From: an uncultured Clostridia bacterium
GTDB lineage: Bacteria > Bacillota > Clostridia > Peptostreptococcales > Anaerovoracaceae
NCBI GenBank assembly: GCA_934281605.1
Contig: CAKQXD010000001.1
Span: 372,001 to 436,000 of the forward strand
DNA: 64,000 nt
Direction: 5' to 3'
Made by a program: the position numbers and the translations under genes. This document shows, one piece after another, positions 25,077-33,825 of this stretch. The first letter of the stretch is position 1; every line of letters begins with the position of its first letter. The notes under the pieces were generated by a model. That model worked only from the letters and a program-made list of their open reading frames with translations, searched no databases and was not told the origin of the DNA.

Positions 25077-26389
25077 ATCACATTCACCTTTCCTTCCTTC
25101 GGGATCGTTACCGTCAGTGTAAATTCCGGATCGGCACTGACGGTCATCGTGCCGCCTTCTCCTTCGATGCGTCTGCGCAGTCCTTTCAGTCCTCCGCCCT
25201 CCTGCAAAGGCTTCGCCGGTCGTCTGCCGTCATTGATAAAGACAGCGCTGCACACCAGTTCAGTCTGCGAAACGTTTACCCTGAGCTGCTTTGCGTCGGC
25301 ATGACGGACCGCATTGGTCAGGGCCTCTGCCCCTGCCGCGGTTATCAGCTCCACCGACCTGTCATCTTCCGGCATTTCTCCCTGCAGTAAAACTTCCACT
25401 CCCGCAGATTCAGCTGCATCGGTAAGGTATTGAAAAGCTCCCTTCGACTCATCAGGCGCCACTTCACGGCGAAGCAAAGCGATCGTGTGCAGCCACCTTT
25501 GCAGGATCGGAGCGGGATCCTGCCTGGATGCTCCCTGTGTTTCCTGCGCCAGATAATACCTGGTCATCATAAGATTCTGCCCGATGGAATCATGGATCTG
25601 GATCTTCATGGCAAGTCTCTGCTGCGTTCTTGTGAGTTCATCCACCCTGCGGCCGTACACTTTTAGCCTCGCATTCATGCTGCGCAGCACGGAGTTTTCC
25701 CGTTTCAGCTTACTGCTCAGGCCATAAAGCTCCGTTGCATCCATTGCAGTCACCTGAAAGATTTCCTCGCCATTCAGGCAGATCATCTTTCTGTCGAAGA
25801 TCCACGCACTTCCATCCGGCAATATCACTGCCGGTACATCCATGATCCTGCTCCTTCGTGCTCCTGATTTCAGATCGCCCTGAGAAATCGTCTGCCAGAA
25901 GCTTTCTCCATTCTGCAAAGCCTCTCCGCATAATAATTCACTGAGCTTCTCCATTTTCAGGTTCACCAGTATTAGCTGCCCGGCTTCCTTGAAAAAGCAA
26001 AGGCCCATCGACATCATATCCGCGCCTTCTCTGACAGACGCCCTCGTGATGGTAGACTTCCTGTATTTCCATTCATGCCACAGGATCCAGCATGCATATC
26101 CTGAAGTAAGGGCGATGAAGACGAATACTATTGCTGCCGGAATATCCATCCATTTTCGCGTAATCGTCCACATGGGCTCATCAAATGTCTGTCTGGCAGT
26201 ACCTGCTGCCAGAAAACCAAGCGATAAAAAGGATATTGCTGCCAGTATGGATAACATTTTGCAGTGTGCCCACTTAGCCCTGTAAAAGTACCCTATGCAG
26301 AACACAAACAACTGAAAGAGCAAAGCAAGGAACAGCAGTATCAGCACCAGTGAATGTCCCGCATCGGAAAGAGCAAATATCGACCTCAT
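25073..26389 (-). CDS. sensor histidine kinase, NarX/LiaS-like (HisKA_3)
   Basis: A 438-residue kinase with five or six predicted membrane helices in the first 125 residues, a PAS-like central region, and a HisKA_3 module whose phosphorylated His lies in KIQIHDSIGQNL (about residue 265). The ATP-binding domain has the N box EALTNAVRHADA and the G box GGGLKGLRRRIEGEGG. It should phosphorylate the NarL-type regulator downstream, with which it overlaps by four bases. It also overlaps the 7TM sensor upstream by four bases, so the three proteins are made together. Confidence 0.92.
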   Translation of the reverse strand: MRSIFALSDAGHSLVLILLFLALLFQLFVFCIGYFYRAKWAHCKMLSILAAISFLSLGFLAAGTARQTFDEPMWTITRKWMDIPAAIVFVFIALTSGYACWILWHEWKYRKSTITRASVREGADMMSMGLCFFKEAGQLILVNLKMEKLSELLCGEALQNGESFWQTISQGDLKSGARRSRIMDVPAVILPDGSAWIFDRKMICLNGEEIFQVTAMDATELYGLSSKLKRENSVLRSMNARLKVYGRRVDELTRTQQRLAMKIQIHDSIGQNLMMTRYYLAQETQGASRQDPAPILQRWLHTIALLRREVAPDESKGAFQYLTDAAESAGVEVLLQGEMPEDDRSVELITAAGAEALTNAVRHADAKQLRVNVSQTELVCSAVFINDGRRPAKPLQEGGGLKGLRRRIEGEGGTMTVSADPEFTLTVTIPKEGKVNVI

Positions 26390-28068
26390 TTCGCAGCACC
26401 TCCTTTTGGTAAAAGGAATGCAATATGCACGTCATCTTCCTGTTTAGATACGATCGCTGCAGCATTATGTTGTGCCAGAAACTCGCGATCCGGCACGATG
26501 GCCGACAAGTCGCACGATATGGAAAATGTCATCTCAACAGATTCCGATTCTACTGTAAGATTGACCAGGATCGCATTCATCGTCGGGAGCGCAGCTTCCA
26601 GTATCATTTCAAAAAAGGCGTATGCCGCCACCGAAGAATCCTTTGACAGTATGCCTTTGCATCTGCACGATAACGAACCCGCTACTCCGCAGAGTCTTAG
26701 ATTTTCCATGGATTCCCGAAGGCAGTATTCCAGCTCCTGTGCCGGCAGAAAGCTGGCTTCCTCTCCAAGGAGGATCAGATTGCTCCGCCGCTTGATATAA
26801 GAACTGATCACACAGACAAGACCCAGATTTTCTCTTGTTTTAGCAGGATCCTCTGAGAAGGTGAGCAGCGACTCCAGCTTCTGCAGTTGCGGAGCCACTT
26901 CTTCTGTTATTTTGTCGTAAATACGCATATGTTCATCCGTCTGCGCCTGCTTTTCCTTTAGTTCTACCTCTGCCTTCAGAAGATTGTTGTTTTCAGAAAG
27001 GCGTGAACTGATCCGTTCTAGCTTTTTCAAGACATCCTGCACCATGGAAATATCTTCGACCCATAATACATGTCCCCCGGCAACGGGTGCTCCGGACAGC
27101 CTCTCATTTCCCATTTCAACAGGGCCTTCCTCCGTGCAGCGCATCATTTCCTTTGAGAATTCCTTTGCATTATCCGATGCAAGACGTATGTTGTATGATG
27201 TATCTACGATCTGCGCTCCTATCGTCGAGGCATGAAACAGCTCACTGTACCTTGTATTGGAAGGGATCAATCTGCTCTGGATGCAGATCTCACAGACCGA
27301 CAGCATGATCAAAGTCATAACAGCTGTCATATCGCCTGCGATCATGAAAAGGATCTTGATCCCCATAAGATATCCGATGCAGTATAAAAAAGCTGCCGCT
27401 GCCGGTATCACCGGTCCCCAGATCCGCTTTTTTTTGTTCGGCACATGGCTTCGCACCAAAAGCAGGGTCAAAAAAGCGATGACCTCCGCCAACATCCAGC
27501 CCAGGCACACGAAATAAAGTGGTTTATGTACATAAATGCACTCAGCATCTTCCATCCCAAACGGAAACGCGAAGACCTTTTGATGAAAATTATTGGTAAG
27601 GATCAATAAAATAAACAGGATCGCCGGAACTGCAATCACCTTTAATGGAGTCGGCAACGTATAATTTTCCGGTCTTCCAAGACAGAACGCAAGATAGATC
27701 CCCATCAGCGGGATCAGTATCATCGGGATGTAATAGCCGTACCAGCAGTAATACTGCAGCGCGGGGATCCCTTCCAGGAATAAAAATTTACAGGTTCTTA
27801 TACCGAACCAAAACAGCAGCAGCGCCGCTATTGCCATCAGATATCTGCGGACGGAACGGTTGAGCACACGCCTTCTGACCGAAACGCCCCACGTGATGAT
27901 GATCCCCATGTAAATGATCGATCGCAGCAGCGAACATAAATAATTGAGCGCATCATCCACAACATCAAAACGTGAAAACAGGCGGCAGACAACAGCACAC
28001 AAAATAAGCGCTGCAACGGTCAGCAAAATCTTCTTATCCTGCCTGTATTTCTTCGAGTTCCTTGTCAC
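26386..28068 (-). CDS. 7TM sensor protein with degenerate kinase-like C-terminus
   Basis: A 561-residue protein with seven to eight N-terminal membrane helices (HisKA_7TM-like), a PAS-like segment (about 270-340), a coiled coil (about 340-400), then a region where a kinase dimerisation and ATP domain would sit. That region has no phosphoacceptor His motif, no N box and no glycine-rich G boxes, so it cannot be a normal kinase. It likely senses a ligand and controls the real kinase encoded next. GTG at 28068 is preferred as start because AAGGAG lies seven bases upstream; the ATG at 28086 has no ribosome site. Confidence 0.78.
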   Translation of the reverse strand: MTRNSKKYRQDKKILLTVAALILCAVVCRLFSRFDVVDDALNYLCSLLRSIIYMGIIITWGVSVRRRVLNRSVRRYLMAIAALLLFWFGIRTCKFLFLEGIPALQYYCWYGYYIPMILIPLMGIYLAFCLGRPENYTLPTPLKVIAVPAILFILLILTNNFHQKVFAFPFGMEDAECIYVHKPLYFVCLGWMLAEVIAFLTLLLVRSHVPNKKKRIWGPVIPAAAAFLYCIGYLMGIKILFMIAGDMTAVMTLIMLSVCEICIQSRLIPSNTRYSELFHASTIGAQIVDTSYNIRLASDNAKEFSKEMMRCTEEGPVEMGNERLSGAPVAGGHVLWVEDISMVQDVLKKLERISSRLSENNNLLKAEVELKEKQAQTDEHMRIYDKITEEVAPQLQKLESLLTFSEDPAKTRENLGLVCVISSYIKRRSNLILLGEEASFLPAQELEYCLRESMENLRLCGVAGSLSCRCKGILSKDSSVAAYAFFEMILEAALPTMNAILVNLTVESESVEMTFSISCDLSAIVPDREFLAQHNAAAIVSKQEDDVHIAFLLPKGGAAK

Positions 28069-28109
28069 ACAGCTTCTCCTTCTCATTTCGCCACTGACTT
28101 CTTAGATAC

Positions 28110-28138
28110 AGTATAACTGATTTGCTGCAAAAAAGCAA
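28110..28138 (-). promoter_or_regulatory. promoter of the 7TM/kinase/regulator operon
   Basis: TTGCTT (28133-28138), 17-base spacer, TATACT (28110-28115). The -35 overlaps the tail of the microcompartment operon terminator. Confidence 0.6.
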
Positions 28139-28187
28139 AAGAGCCCGCCTTTACCGGATATCCCACTCATCCGGCAGAGGCGAGTTC
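28136..28187 (-). terminator. terminator of the choline microcompartment operon
   Basis: GAACTCGCCT...GCCGGAT pairs with ATCCGGT...AGGCGGGCTC, followed by TTTTGCTTTTTT on the minus strand, 26 bases after the alcohol dehydrogenase stop. Confidence 0.85.
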
Positions 28188-28213
28188 TTCTGCGTTCACT
28201 TTATATGAAATTT

Positions 28214-29341
28214 TTAAAGAGGACCAACTTGTTTCAAGATGCCTTCGATGTCGGCGGCACCCACGATCCGGGGATTCGTCTTGGTGCATGTGTCAGCCAG
28301 CGCATCGTGGATCATCTCATCCTTGTGCTTCATCAGCTCTTCCGGTTCGATACCCGCTTTTTTCAGGTTTTCCGGGATGCCGAAGAGGCGCTCCATCTCG
28401 CGGATCTTGCGGATCAGGCTGTTGACCGCCAGAGGTACATTGCTGTACGGAAGCCCGATCAGCTTGGCCATTCTCTGATATTTTCTCGCAGCGACCGTTT
28501 CTTCCGGTCCATCCAGATGTGCATTGTATTCGATTACGTGAGGCAGCACGATGGCGTTACTTCTGCCGTGAGACAGATGGAACTTGCCGCCGATGGTGTG
28601 AGCGACACTGTGGCTGATCCCCAGACCTACTTTATTGAAGGCCATGCCTGCCAGGCAGGATGCATTGTGCACCTTTTCCCTGGCTTCCAGATCGTCGCCG
28701 TGGGTGTAGGCAAACGGCAGGAATTTCATCAGTAATGTAACAGCCTTTTCTGCCAGCGCATCGGTGAAGTCATTGGCTTCTGTGGAAACATAAGCTTCCA
28801 GCGCATGAGTCAAAGCGTCCATACCGGTATCTGCCGTGATAGCAGGCGGAACGCTTTCCACCAGTTCCGGATCCAGGATCGCAACCATAGGCTGCAGAGA
28901 ATCGTTGACCAGCGGGTACTTTGCACCTTCCTGTGCGTTCGTAATAACGGAGAAGCGCGTAACTTCCGAACCTGTACCGCTTGTAGTCGGAATAGCGTAA
29001 CACTCGTGTATATGTGCGATGTTCAGCTGACTGGAAAGTTCACGAATGGCCTTTGCAGCATCGATGGACGAACCGCCTCCCACAGCGATCATCACGTCCG
29101 CCTTACAGCTCTGCAGGCACTGGATCCCTTCCGAAACGATCTCGATCGGCGGATCCGGCACCACCTTGCTGAATACGTCCACCTGGCAAGCTCCCAGGTG
29201 CTCCTTGACTTTATCTACGATTCCGGAGGATTCCATAAAGCTGTCGCACACGATCAGAACGTGCTTGTCCTGGAGGGTGTCCAGAATGCCCAGGGAATTT
29301 TCTCCGAAATATACGTTGGTGCTGATGTTAAAATTTTTCAT
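28214..29341 (-). CDS. iron-containing alcohol dehydrogenase, EutG/PduQ/CutO-like
   Basis: A 375-residue group III alcohol dehydrogenase that should reduce acetaldehyde to ethanol with NADH and so recycle NAD inside the compartment. Seen: nucleotide-binding GGGSSIDAAKAI, metal-binding region with His residues in TDALTHALEAYVS and GISHSVAHTIGGKFHLSHGRSNAIVLPHV. Start at 29341 has GGGGGAG before ATG. Last gene of the operon before its terminator. EutG/PduQ/CutO are close relatives; context with CutC makes CutO-type function most likely. The N-terminal 15 residues show an amphipathic pattern weaker than classic encapsulation peptides. Confidence 0.9.
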   Translation of the reverse strand: MKNFNISTNVYFGENSLGILDTLQDKHVLIVCDSFMESSGIVDKVKEHLGACQVDVFSKVVPDPPIEIVSEGIQCLQSCKADVMIAVGGGSSIDAAKAIRELSSQLNIAHIHECYAIPTTSGTGSEVTRFSVITNAQEGAKYPLVNDSLQPMVAILDPELVESVPPAITADTGMDALTHALEAYVSTEANDFTDALAEKAVTLLMKFLPFAYTHGDDLEAREKVHNASCLAGMAFNKVGLGISHSVAHTIGGKFHLSHGRSNAIVLPHVIEYNAHLDGPEETVAARKYQRMAKLIGLPYSNVPLAVNSLIRKIREMERLFGIPENLKKAGIEPEELMKHKDEMIHDALADTCTKTNPRIVGAADIEGILKQVGPL

Positions 29342-29373
29342 AAGTCTCCCCCTCTTGCTCGAATAGCTCAAAT

Positions 29374-30726
29374 TTATCTCTCAAAATAACTGGTATGCAG
29401 CAGCTTTTCGCTCAGCTGCCCCAGAGGTTTCTCATAAAATTCTGCGTAGATCCGCTGGATCTCCGGGTTGTCCTGGGAGCTTCGCAAAGCCATCTGCTCG
29501 TCAGCCTTGTAAAGGCTTCTGATACGGCTCTTTCGCACGCTGTCCAGTACTGGAATTTGATGCATCTGCGGCTGCCCTGCTCCACTGATGCAGCCGCCTG
29601 GACAGGTCATGACCTCCACGAAATGATAGGACGAAATATCCCCTGCCAGAAACTCTGCCGCATTGGCCGTGCCGTAAATGACCGCCACCTTGATCTGGGT
29701 ATCGCCCACAGGAACCACAGCCTCTTTAATGCCCGTAAGTCCTCGTACCGGCTTATAATCAAACAGCTCCGCCGGAGCATCTTCGCCTGTCAGACTCCTG
29801 TATGCCATCCGCAGCGCTGCCTCCATGACGCCGCCCGTGTTGCCGAAGATCAGCCCGGCTCCCGAGCCTTTGCCTAAAATAGAATCAAACTCCGATTCCG
29901 GCAGACTCCCAAAGTCGATCCCTGCCTCTTCCATCCACGACGCCAGTTCCTTCGTTGTGATCACATAATCGTTATCCCTCATCTGAGGAACCCCCAGAAC
30001 TTTGCCTGCATCGTTGAGTTCCGGTCTGCGGATCTCAGCTTTTTTAGCCGTGCACGGCGTTACGTTTACCGTAACGATATTCCGTGGATCCCAGCCGGCT
30101 TTCGCTGCATAATAGGTCTTGATGGTCGCGCCCTGCATGCCGATCGGGCTCTTGGCCGATGACAGGTGCGGGATTTTCTCCGGATAATATTCCTCTACGT
30201 ATTTCACCCACGCCGGACAGCAGCTTGTAAACTGCGGCAATGGTCCGCTGCCTGTTAAGATCCGTGACAGCAGTTCGCAGCCTTCTTCTATGATGGTCAG
30301 ATCCGCAGAAAATGTCACGTCAAATACCCGATCTGCACCCAGCGCCCGCAGCGCTGCTACCATCCTGTCTTCTGCGAAGGTTCCCGGACGATCCAGGAAC
30401 GCATCACCCAGACCGACACGAACCGACGGAGACGTGGAAAACACCACGTGCTTCGATGGATCAGCGATAGCATCTTTCACCTGCTGGATCTCACTGCGCA
30501 GATGGATCGATTCTTCCGGACAGGCCGCACTGCACTGTCCGCAGTTCACGCAGTTTTTCTCCGTTTCAAGACCAATTTTTTCTTCAAATGTTTTACCCGC
30601 TACGCCCGTCTGTTCCTGACATACCGCCAGGCAGTGACCGCATTCCACGCACAGATCCTGCTCTTTGATGATAGCAGGGTTGGCGTCGGATACGCAGACA
30701 CAACGATTGTACCATGTACTACTCAT
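29374..30726 (-). CDS. [FeFe] hydrogenase-like iron-only protein with two ferredoxin clusters
   Basis: A 450-residue protein with two [4Fe-4S] motifs (CVECGHCLAVCQ and CVNCGQCSAACP) followed by an H-cluster domain. The three H-cluster motifs are TSCCPAW, TPCTAKKAE (usual first residue Met) and EVMTCPGGCISGAGQP (usually MACPGGC and GGGQP). All four cluster-binding Cys remain, so proton reduction or a related electron reaction with ferredoxin is plausible, but the changes near the cluster set it apart from the best-studied enzymes and resemble group B hydrogenases. Start at 30726 is set by GGAGGAAAGG upstream. It overlaps nothing and follows the CooS-like gene by 22 bases in the choline operon. 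Confidence 0.87.
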   Translation of the reverse strand: MSSTWYNRCVCVSDANPAIIKEQDLCVECGHCLAVCQEQTGVAGKTFEEKIGLETEKNCVNCGQCSAACPEESIHLRSEIQQVKDAIADPSKHVVFSTSPSVRVGLGDAFLDRPGTFAEDRMVAALRALGADRVFDVTFSADLTIIEEGCELLSRILTGSGPLPQFTSCCPAWVKYVEEYYPEKIPHLSSAKSPIGMQGATIKTYYAAKAGWDPRNIVTVNVTPCTAKKAEIRRPELNDAGKVLGVPQMRDNDYVITTKELASWMEEAGIDFGSLPESEFDSILGKGSGAGLIFGNTGGVMEAALRMAYRSLTGEDAPAELFDYKPVRGLTGIKEAVVPVGDTQIKVAVIYGTANAAEFLAGDISSYHFVEVMTCPGGCISGAGQPQMHQIPVLDSVRKSRIRSLYKADEQMALRSSQDNPEIQRIYAEFYEKPLGQLSEKLLHTSYFER

Positions 30727-30748
30727 ATCGCCTTTCCTCCCTGCTGCT

Positions 30749-32689
30749 CTATAGTCCCAGTCCGGCACGCTTCTCCAGGATCACGGCTTCCAGCCTGTCC
30801 GCCGAAGATGTGATATCCGTATCCACGATCAGCCGACCACCTGTGATATCCTTCATCTGATTTGCCAGGACGTCGTGGATCACCGGGCTTCCCGTTACGA
30901 ACGGCGGCAGTCCCAGGTGAAGAGTGAATCCCAGCGACAGTGCGAACGCCCCGTCCGCCAGGGCCTGTTCTTCCAGCCACTGCGGCGCCGAAAGCACCAC
31001 CGGAAGCTGCGGGAAATCTACGCCCAGCTCTGCTGCGATCTCTCCGCACAGCAGATCCATCCTGCCGATGGCAAGACATGGCCCAAAGTTGAGTACAGGC
31101 GGGATCCCCAGCGACTGGCAGACTTCTCTAAGACCGCCGCCGGCCAGCTCAGCCGCCGCAGGACTCATAAGTCCCGTATTTTCCAGTCCGCCACAGGTGC
31201 ATCCTGCCGACAGTACCAGAATATCTTTTGCTATCAACTGCTTTGTCAATTCCACAGTGAATACATCGTGGCCTTTCGCTCTCAGATTAGAGCATCCCAC
31301 GACGCCTGCGATCCCCTTGATCTTACCCTGCTTGATCAGATCGATCAAAGGCTCCCAGCTTCCTCCCAGGAAATTCTTCAGGCTGACTTCCGTCACACCT
31401 GTGATCGCATCCGGGCATCCATGAGCCTGCATCGGATTGATGCGAGGTGCCCCGCAGCCCAGCTCTCTGCCTAATTGACATAACAGTTGCTGAATCCTTG
31501 TGGATGCGACATGTTCTTTTCGAGATGCATAAGCGCTGATAGCCGTTGCTGCGATTTTCTGACTGATAGCTCTCCGCTCTTCATGATGATAAGGTACAGA
31601 TTCCGCCGCCGGTTTCTTGGCCACATCATCTAAACAGATCTGAGGGATCTGAAGCTCATCACAAATCGGTTCGATTCCCGGGATCGTGCAGTTGAACTCA
31701 CTGACTACTAAATCAATGCAGCCTGTCATCAGAACTGCTTCACTGGTGTAGTTGTTTCCGGCATGACCGCAGAAAGCTTCCGTACATGCCGCCTTGCGCA
31801 GCTGGAAGTCCTGTCCCACGCAGGTGCATCCCACGAGGCGGACGCCCTTGGCTCCTGCCTGTTCTGCCAGTTTCTGAACTTCCGGAGTCACCAGATATTC
31901 CTGCAAATCATTGTAGAAAGCGTGCTGGTGTCCTGTCGCCATAATGTTTACATAATCAGGATTTACGACGCCTATACCCACCTGGTCAAAACCGATCTCT
32001 CCTTCGCCCAGCATGATATCATTGAGTAAGTTGGTCAGTACCAGTCCGTATGCTCCCGTGGAAATACCCAGCCGCAGACAGTGCAGCAGCATATTTACCG
32101 GATCGGAATTCAAATTGGTGGACGATTTCACCACAGCGTTAAAGATCTCATCCTTGGCGCCTCCCGGCAGGATCCCCGTCTTTTCCCAGGCCTCAAGCCG
32201 CGGCTTATAGGCGAACTTCTTGATCAGCTCCATCTGTTCATCCTGTGGTCTTCTCAGATCCTCCAGGACCTGATCTGCGATCTGACCGGCGATATCCCAG
32301 TCGCTGAATCCTGTGATCCCCAGCTCCTTTGCCAGCCTGTGAAGCGTCTTCTGCCCCTTGATCGGGCAGCGATCCTTTGCGATCTGGCGAAGCTCCTTTG
32401 CAGCGTTCTCCACCACGTGGATATAACAGCCTGAACCAGCCGCCACCTGACGCAGGAAGTTACGTGCTGCGATGGTATCCGCATCCGCTCCGCAGACTCC
32501 TTTCGGTCTTGCCGGAGACAAACGGCACGGTCCGTTGGAACAGAGTTTGCAGCAAACGCCTGCAAGTCCGTATCCGCACTTGTTTTCCTGTTTCAGCATG
32601 CGGTGATGGGACGTATCCACCGAAAGCTCTTCTATGTACTTTTCCAGAACCTGATCTGCATCCTGGCAGATATTCTTCTTGTTACTCAT
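30749..32689 (-). CDS. cooS: divergent CooS-type carbon monoxide dehydrogenase
   Basis: A 646-residue homologue of Ni-dependent CO dehydrogenase. D- and B-cluster cysteines are present (C38, C46, C47, C50, C55, C66). C-cluster ligands line up as His254 (ATGHQH), Cys290 (GCTCVG), Cys334 (FNCTIPG), Cys466 (VVGCSN), Cys497 (SAGCTCG) and Cys538 (NFGPCLA). However, the catalytic Lys of CODH (APEW...EK) is Gln575 here, the usual GICC/GVCC before the second ligand is GCTC, and the His-rich proton channel (AHSDHG) is replaced by CYIHVV. It may bind another metal cluster and reduce a different substrate. Start at 32689 has a weak AAGGG site; the frame extends to 32749 without one. Inside the choline operon. 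Confidence 0.85.
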   Translation of the reverse strand: MSNKKNICQDADQVLEKYIEELSVDTSHHRMLKQENKCGYGLAGVCCKLCSNGPCRLSPARPKGVCGADADTIAARNFLRQVAAGSGCYIHVVENAAKELRQIAKDRCPIKGQKTLHRLAKELGITGFSDWDIAGQIADQVLEDLRRPQDEQMELIKKFAYKPRLEAWEKTGILPGGAKDEIFNAVVKSSTNLNSDPVNMLLHCLRLGISTGAYGLVLTNLLNDIMLGEGEIGFDQVGIGVVNPDYVNIMATGHQHAFYNDLQEYLVTPEVQKLAEQAGAKGVRLVGCTCVGQDFQLRKAACTEAFCGHAGNNYTSEAVLMTGCIDLVVSEFNCTIPGIEPICDELQIPQICLDDVAKKPAAESVPYHHEERRAISQKIAATAISAYASRKEHVASTRIQQLLCQLGRELGCGAPRINPMQAHGCPDAITGVTEVSLKNFLGGSWEPLIDLIKQGKIKGIAGVVGCSNLRAKGHDVFTVELTKQLIAKDILVLSAGCTCGGLENTGLMSPAAAELAGGGLREVCQSLGIPPVLNFGPCLAIGRMDLLCGEIAAELGVDFPQLPVVLSAPQWLEEQALADGAFALSLGFTLHLGLPPFVTGSPVIHDVLANQMKDITGGRLIVDTDITSSADRLEAVILEKRAGLGL

Positions 32690-32765
32690 CCGATTTACCC
32701 TTATACTCTTACCTTTATTTCTCGAATTTTTCTCGAACATGTGCTCCATCGCACTTTATAGTAGT

Positions 32766-32794
32766 AGAGGTGGATATGAACCATATCCACCTCT
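32766..32794 (-). other. perfect 13-base-pair intercistronic hairpin
   Basis: AGAGGTGGATATG and CATATCCACCTCT flank a three-base loop, with no U-run. It lies between the shell protein at 32831 and the CooS-like gene, where a stem could protect the upstream shell mRNA and lower expression of the redox genes downstream. Confidence 0.6.
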
Positions 32795-32830
32795 TATAAA
32801 ACTAGCTAAAAACGTAATGATCGTCTCGAC

Positions 32831-33118
32831 TTATTTGCTTGCCTTCTGCGGCAGAATGTCTTCTACTTCTACGTGCGGACGAGGAATTACGTGTACGGAC
32901 AGCAGTTCGCCAACTCTCTGAGCAGCAGCAGCACCTGCGTCTGTAGCAGCCTTTACAGCGCCTACGTCTCCTCTAACCATTACAGTTACCAGTCCGCCGC
33001 CTACGAATTCCTTACCGATGAGGTATACGTTTGCAGCCTTTACCATAGCATCTGCAGCTTCGATAGAACCAACTAAACCCTTTGTTTCGATCATTCCTAA
33101 TGCTTCGTTCTTAGTCAT
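32831..33118 (-). CDS. microcompartment shell hexamer protein (BMC-H)
   Basis: A 95-residue canonical BMC-H protein, like PduA, CmcA/CutE-type proteins (ALGMIETKGLVGSIEAADAM, GGGLVTVMVRGDVGAVKAA, HVIPRPHVEVE). Hexamers tile the facets of the polyhedral shell and the central pore passes choline and ethanol. High identity to the BMC-H at 35936 over the core. GGAGGAAATTAAA precedes ATG. Being last of the shell genes before cooS and followed by a stable hairpin, it may be the most abundant shell protein. Confidence 0.95.
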   Translation of the reverse strand: MTKNEALGMIETKGLVGSIEAADAMVKAANVYLIGKEFVGGGLVTVMVRGDVGAVKAATDAGAAAAQRVGELLSVHVIPRPHVEVEDILPQKASK

Positions 33119-33170
33119 TTTAATTTCCTCCTAAAAAACATTCATTTAAAATTTAACACGTTTTTTTAAT

Positions 33171-33821
33171 TTACTTAATGATTTTGATCCGTGTGGATGA
33201 ACTGATGTCCATCGCATTGGCTTCTTCTGTGTCTACGTGACATTCCAGAGCCGATGTGTCCGTAGCACGGATCGCTACGTTTGCCAGCGTTCCGCCTCTC
33301 GGGCCGTCTACCTGGATGCTGACGATCTGTCCGTCATGCACGCCGTAAGCGGCTGCTTCGTGCGGAAGCATGTGAATATGTCTTTGTGCCACGATCAGAC
33401 CTTCTGTCGTCTGTACCGATCCCTTAGGACCGATGACCGTGATTCCCGGTGTTCCTGCCAGATCTCCGGACAGTCTTGCCGGAGCCTTGACTCCCAGTTT
33501 GAAACCGTCTCCTGTCAGGATCTCGATCTGTGTCTTGCTGCGAACAGGTCCTAATACACGGATCTTTTCGATCGCACCCTTAGGTCCGCAGATCGTTACT
33601 GTTTCCTTGCAGGCGAACTGTCCCGGCTGTGTCAGATCTTTGATCGGCGTCAGCTGATATCCAGGTCCGAACAGCGTGTCAAGGTCAGCCTGAGAAAGAT
33701 GGATATGGCGGTTGGAAACACCTACCGGAATTCCTTCCGGAGCCTGCTGGCTGCTGGAGTTTACCTGCTGTACAGCTTCCAGAAGCGCTTTCAGGACTGC
33801 TTCGTATTCCTTGCTTGCCAT
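33171..33821 (-). CDS. pduL: PduL-type phosphotransacylase
   Basis: A 216-residue phosphotransacylase that converts acetyl-CoA and phosphate to acetyl phosphate, releasing CoA inside the compartment. Seen: GVSNRHIHLSQADLDTLFG, the first zinc-ligand motif with two His, VLGPVRSKTQIEIL, and a second motif IVAQRHIHMLPHEAAAYG. The first 25 residues (MASKEYEAVLKALLEAVQQV) form an amphipathic helix followed by a Ser/Gln linker, typical of encapsulation peptides. It follows the active aldehyde dehydrogenase by four bases and acts on its product. Confidence 0.95.
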   Translation of the reverse strand: MASKEYEAVLKALLEAVQQVNSSSQQAPEGIPVGVSNRHIHLSQADLDTLFGPGYQLTPIKDLTQPGQFACKETVTICGPKGAIEKIRVLGPVRSKTQIEILTGDGFKLGVKAPARLSGDLAGTPGITVIGPKGSVQTTEGLIVAQRHIHMLPHEAAAYGVHDGQIVSIQVDGPRGGTLANVAIRATDTSALECHVDTEEANAMDISSSTRIKIIK

Positions 33822-33825
33822 ATTC

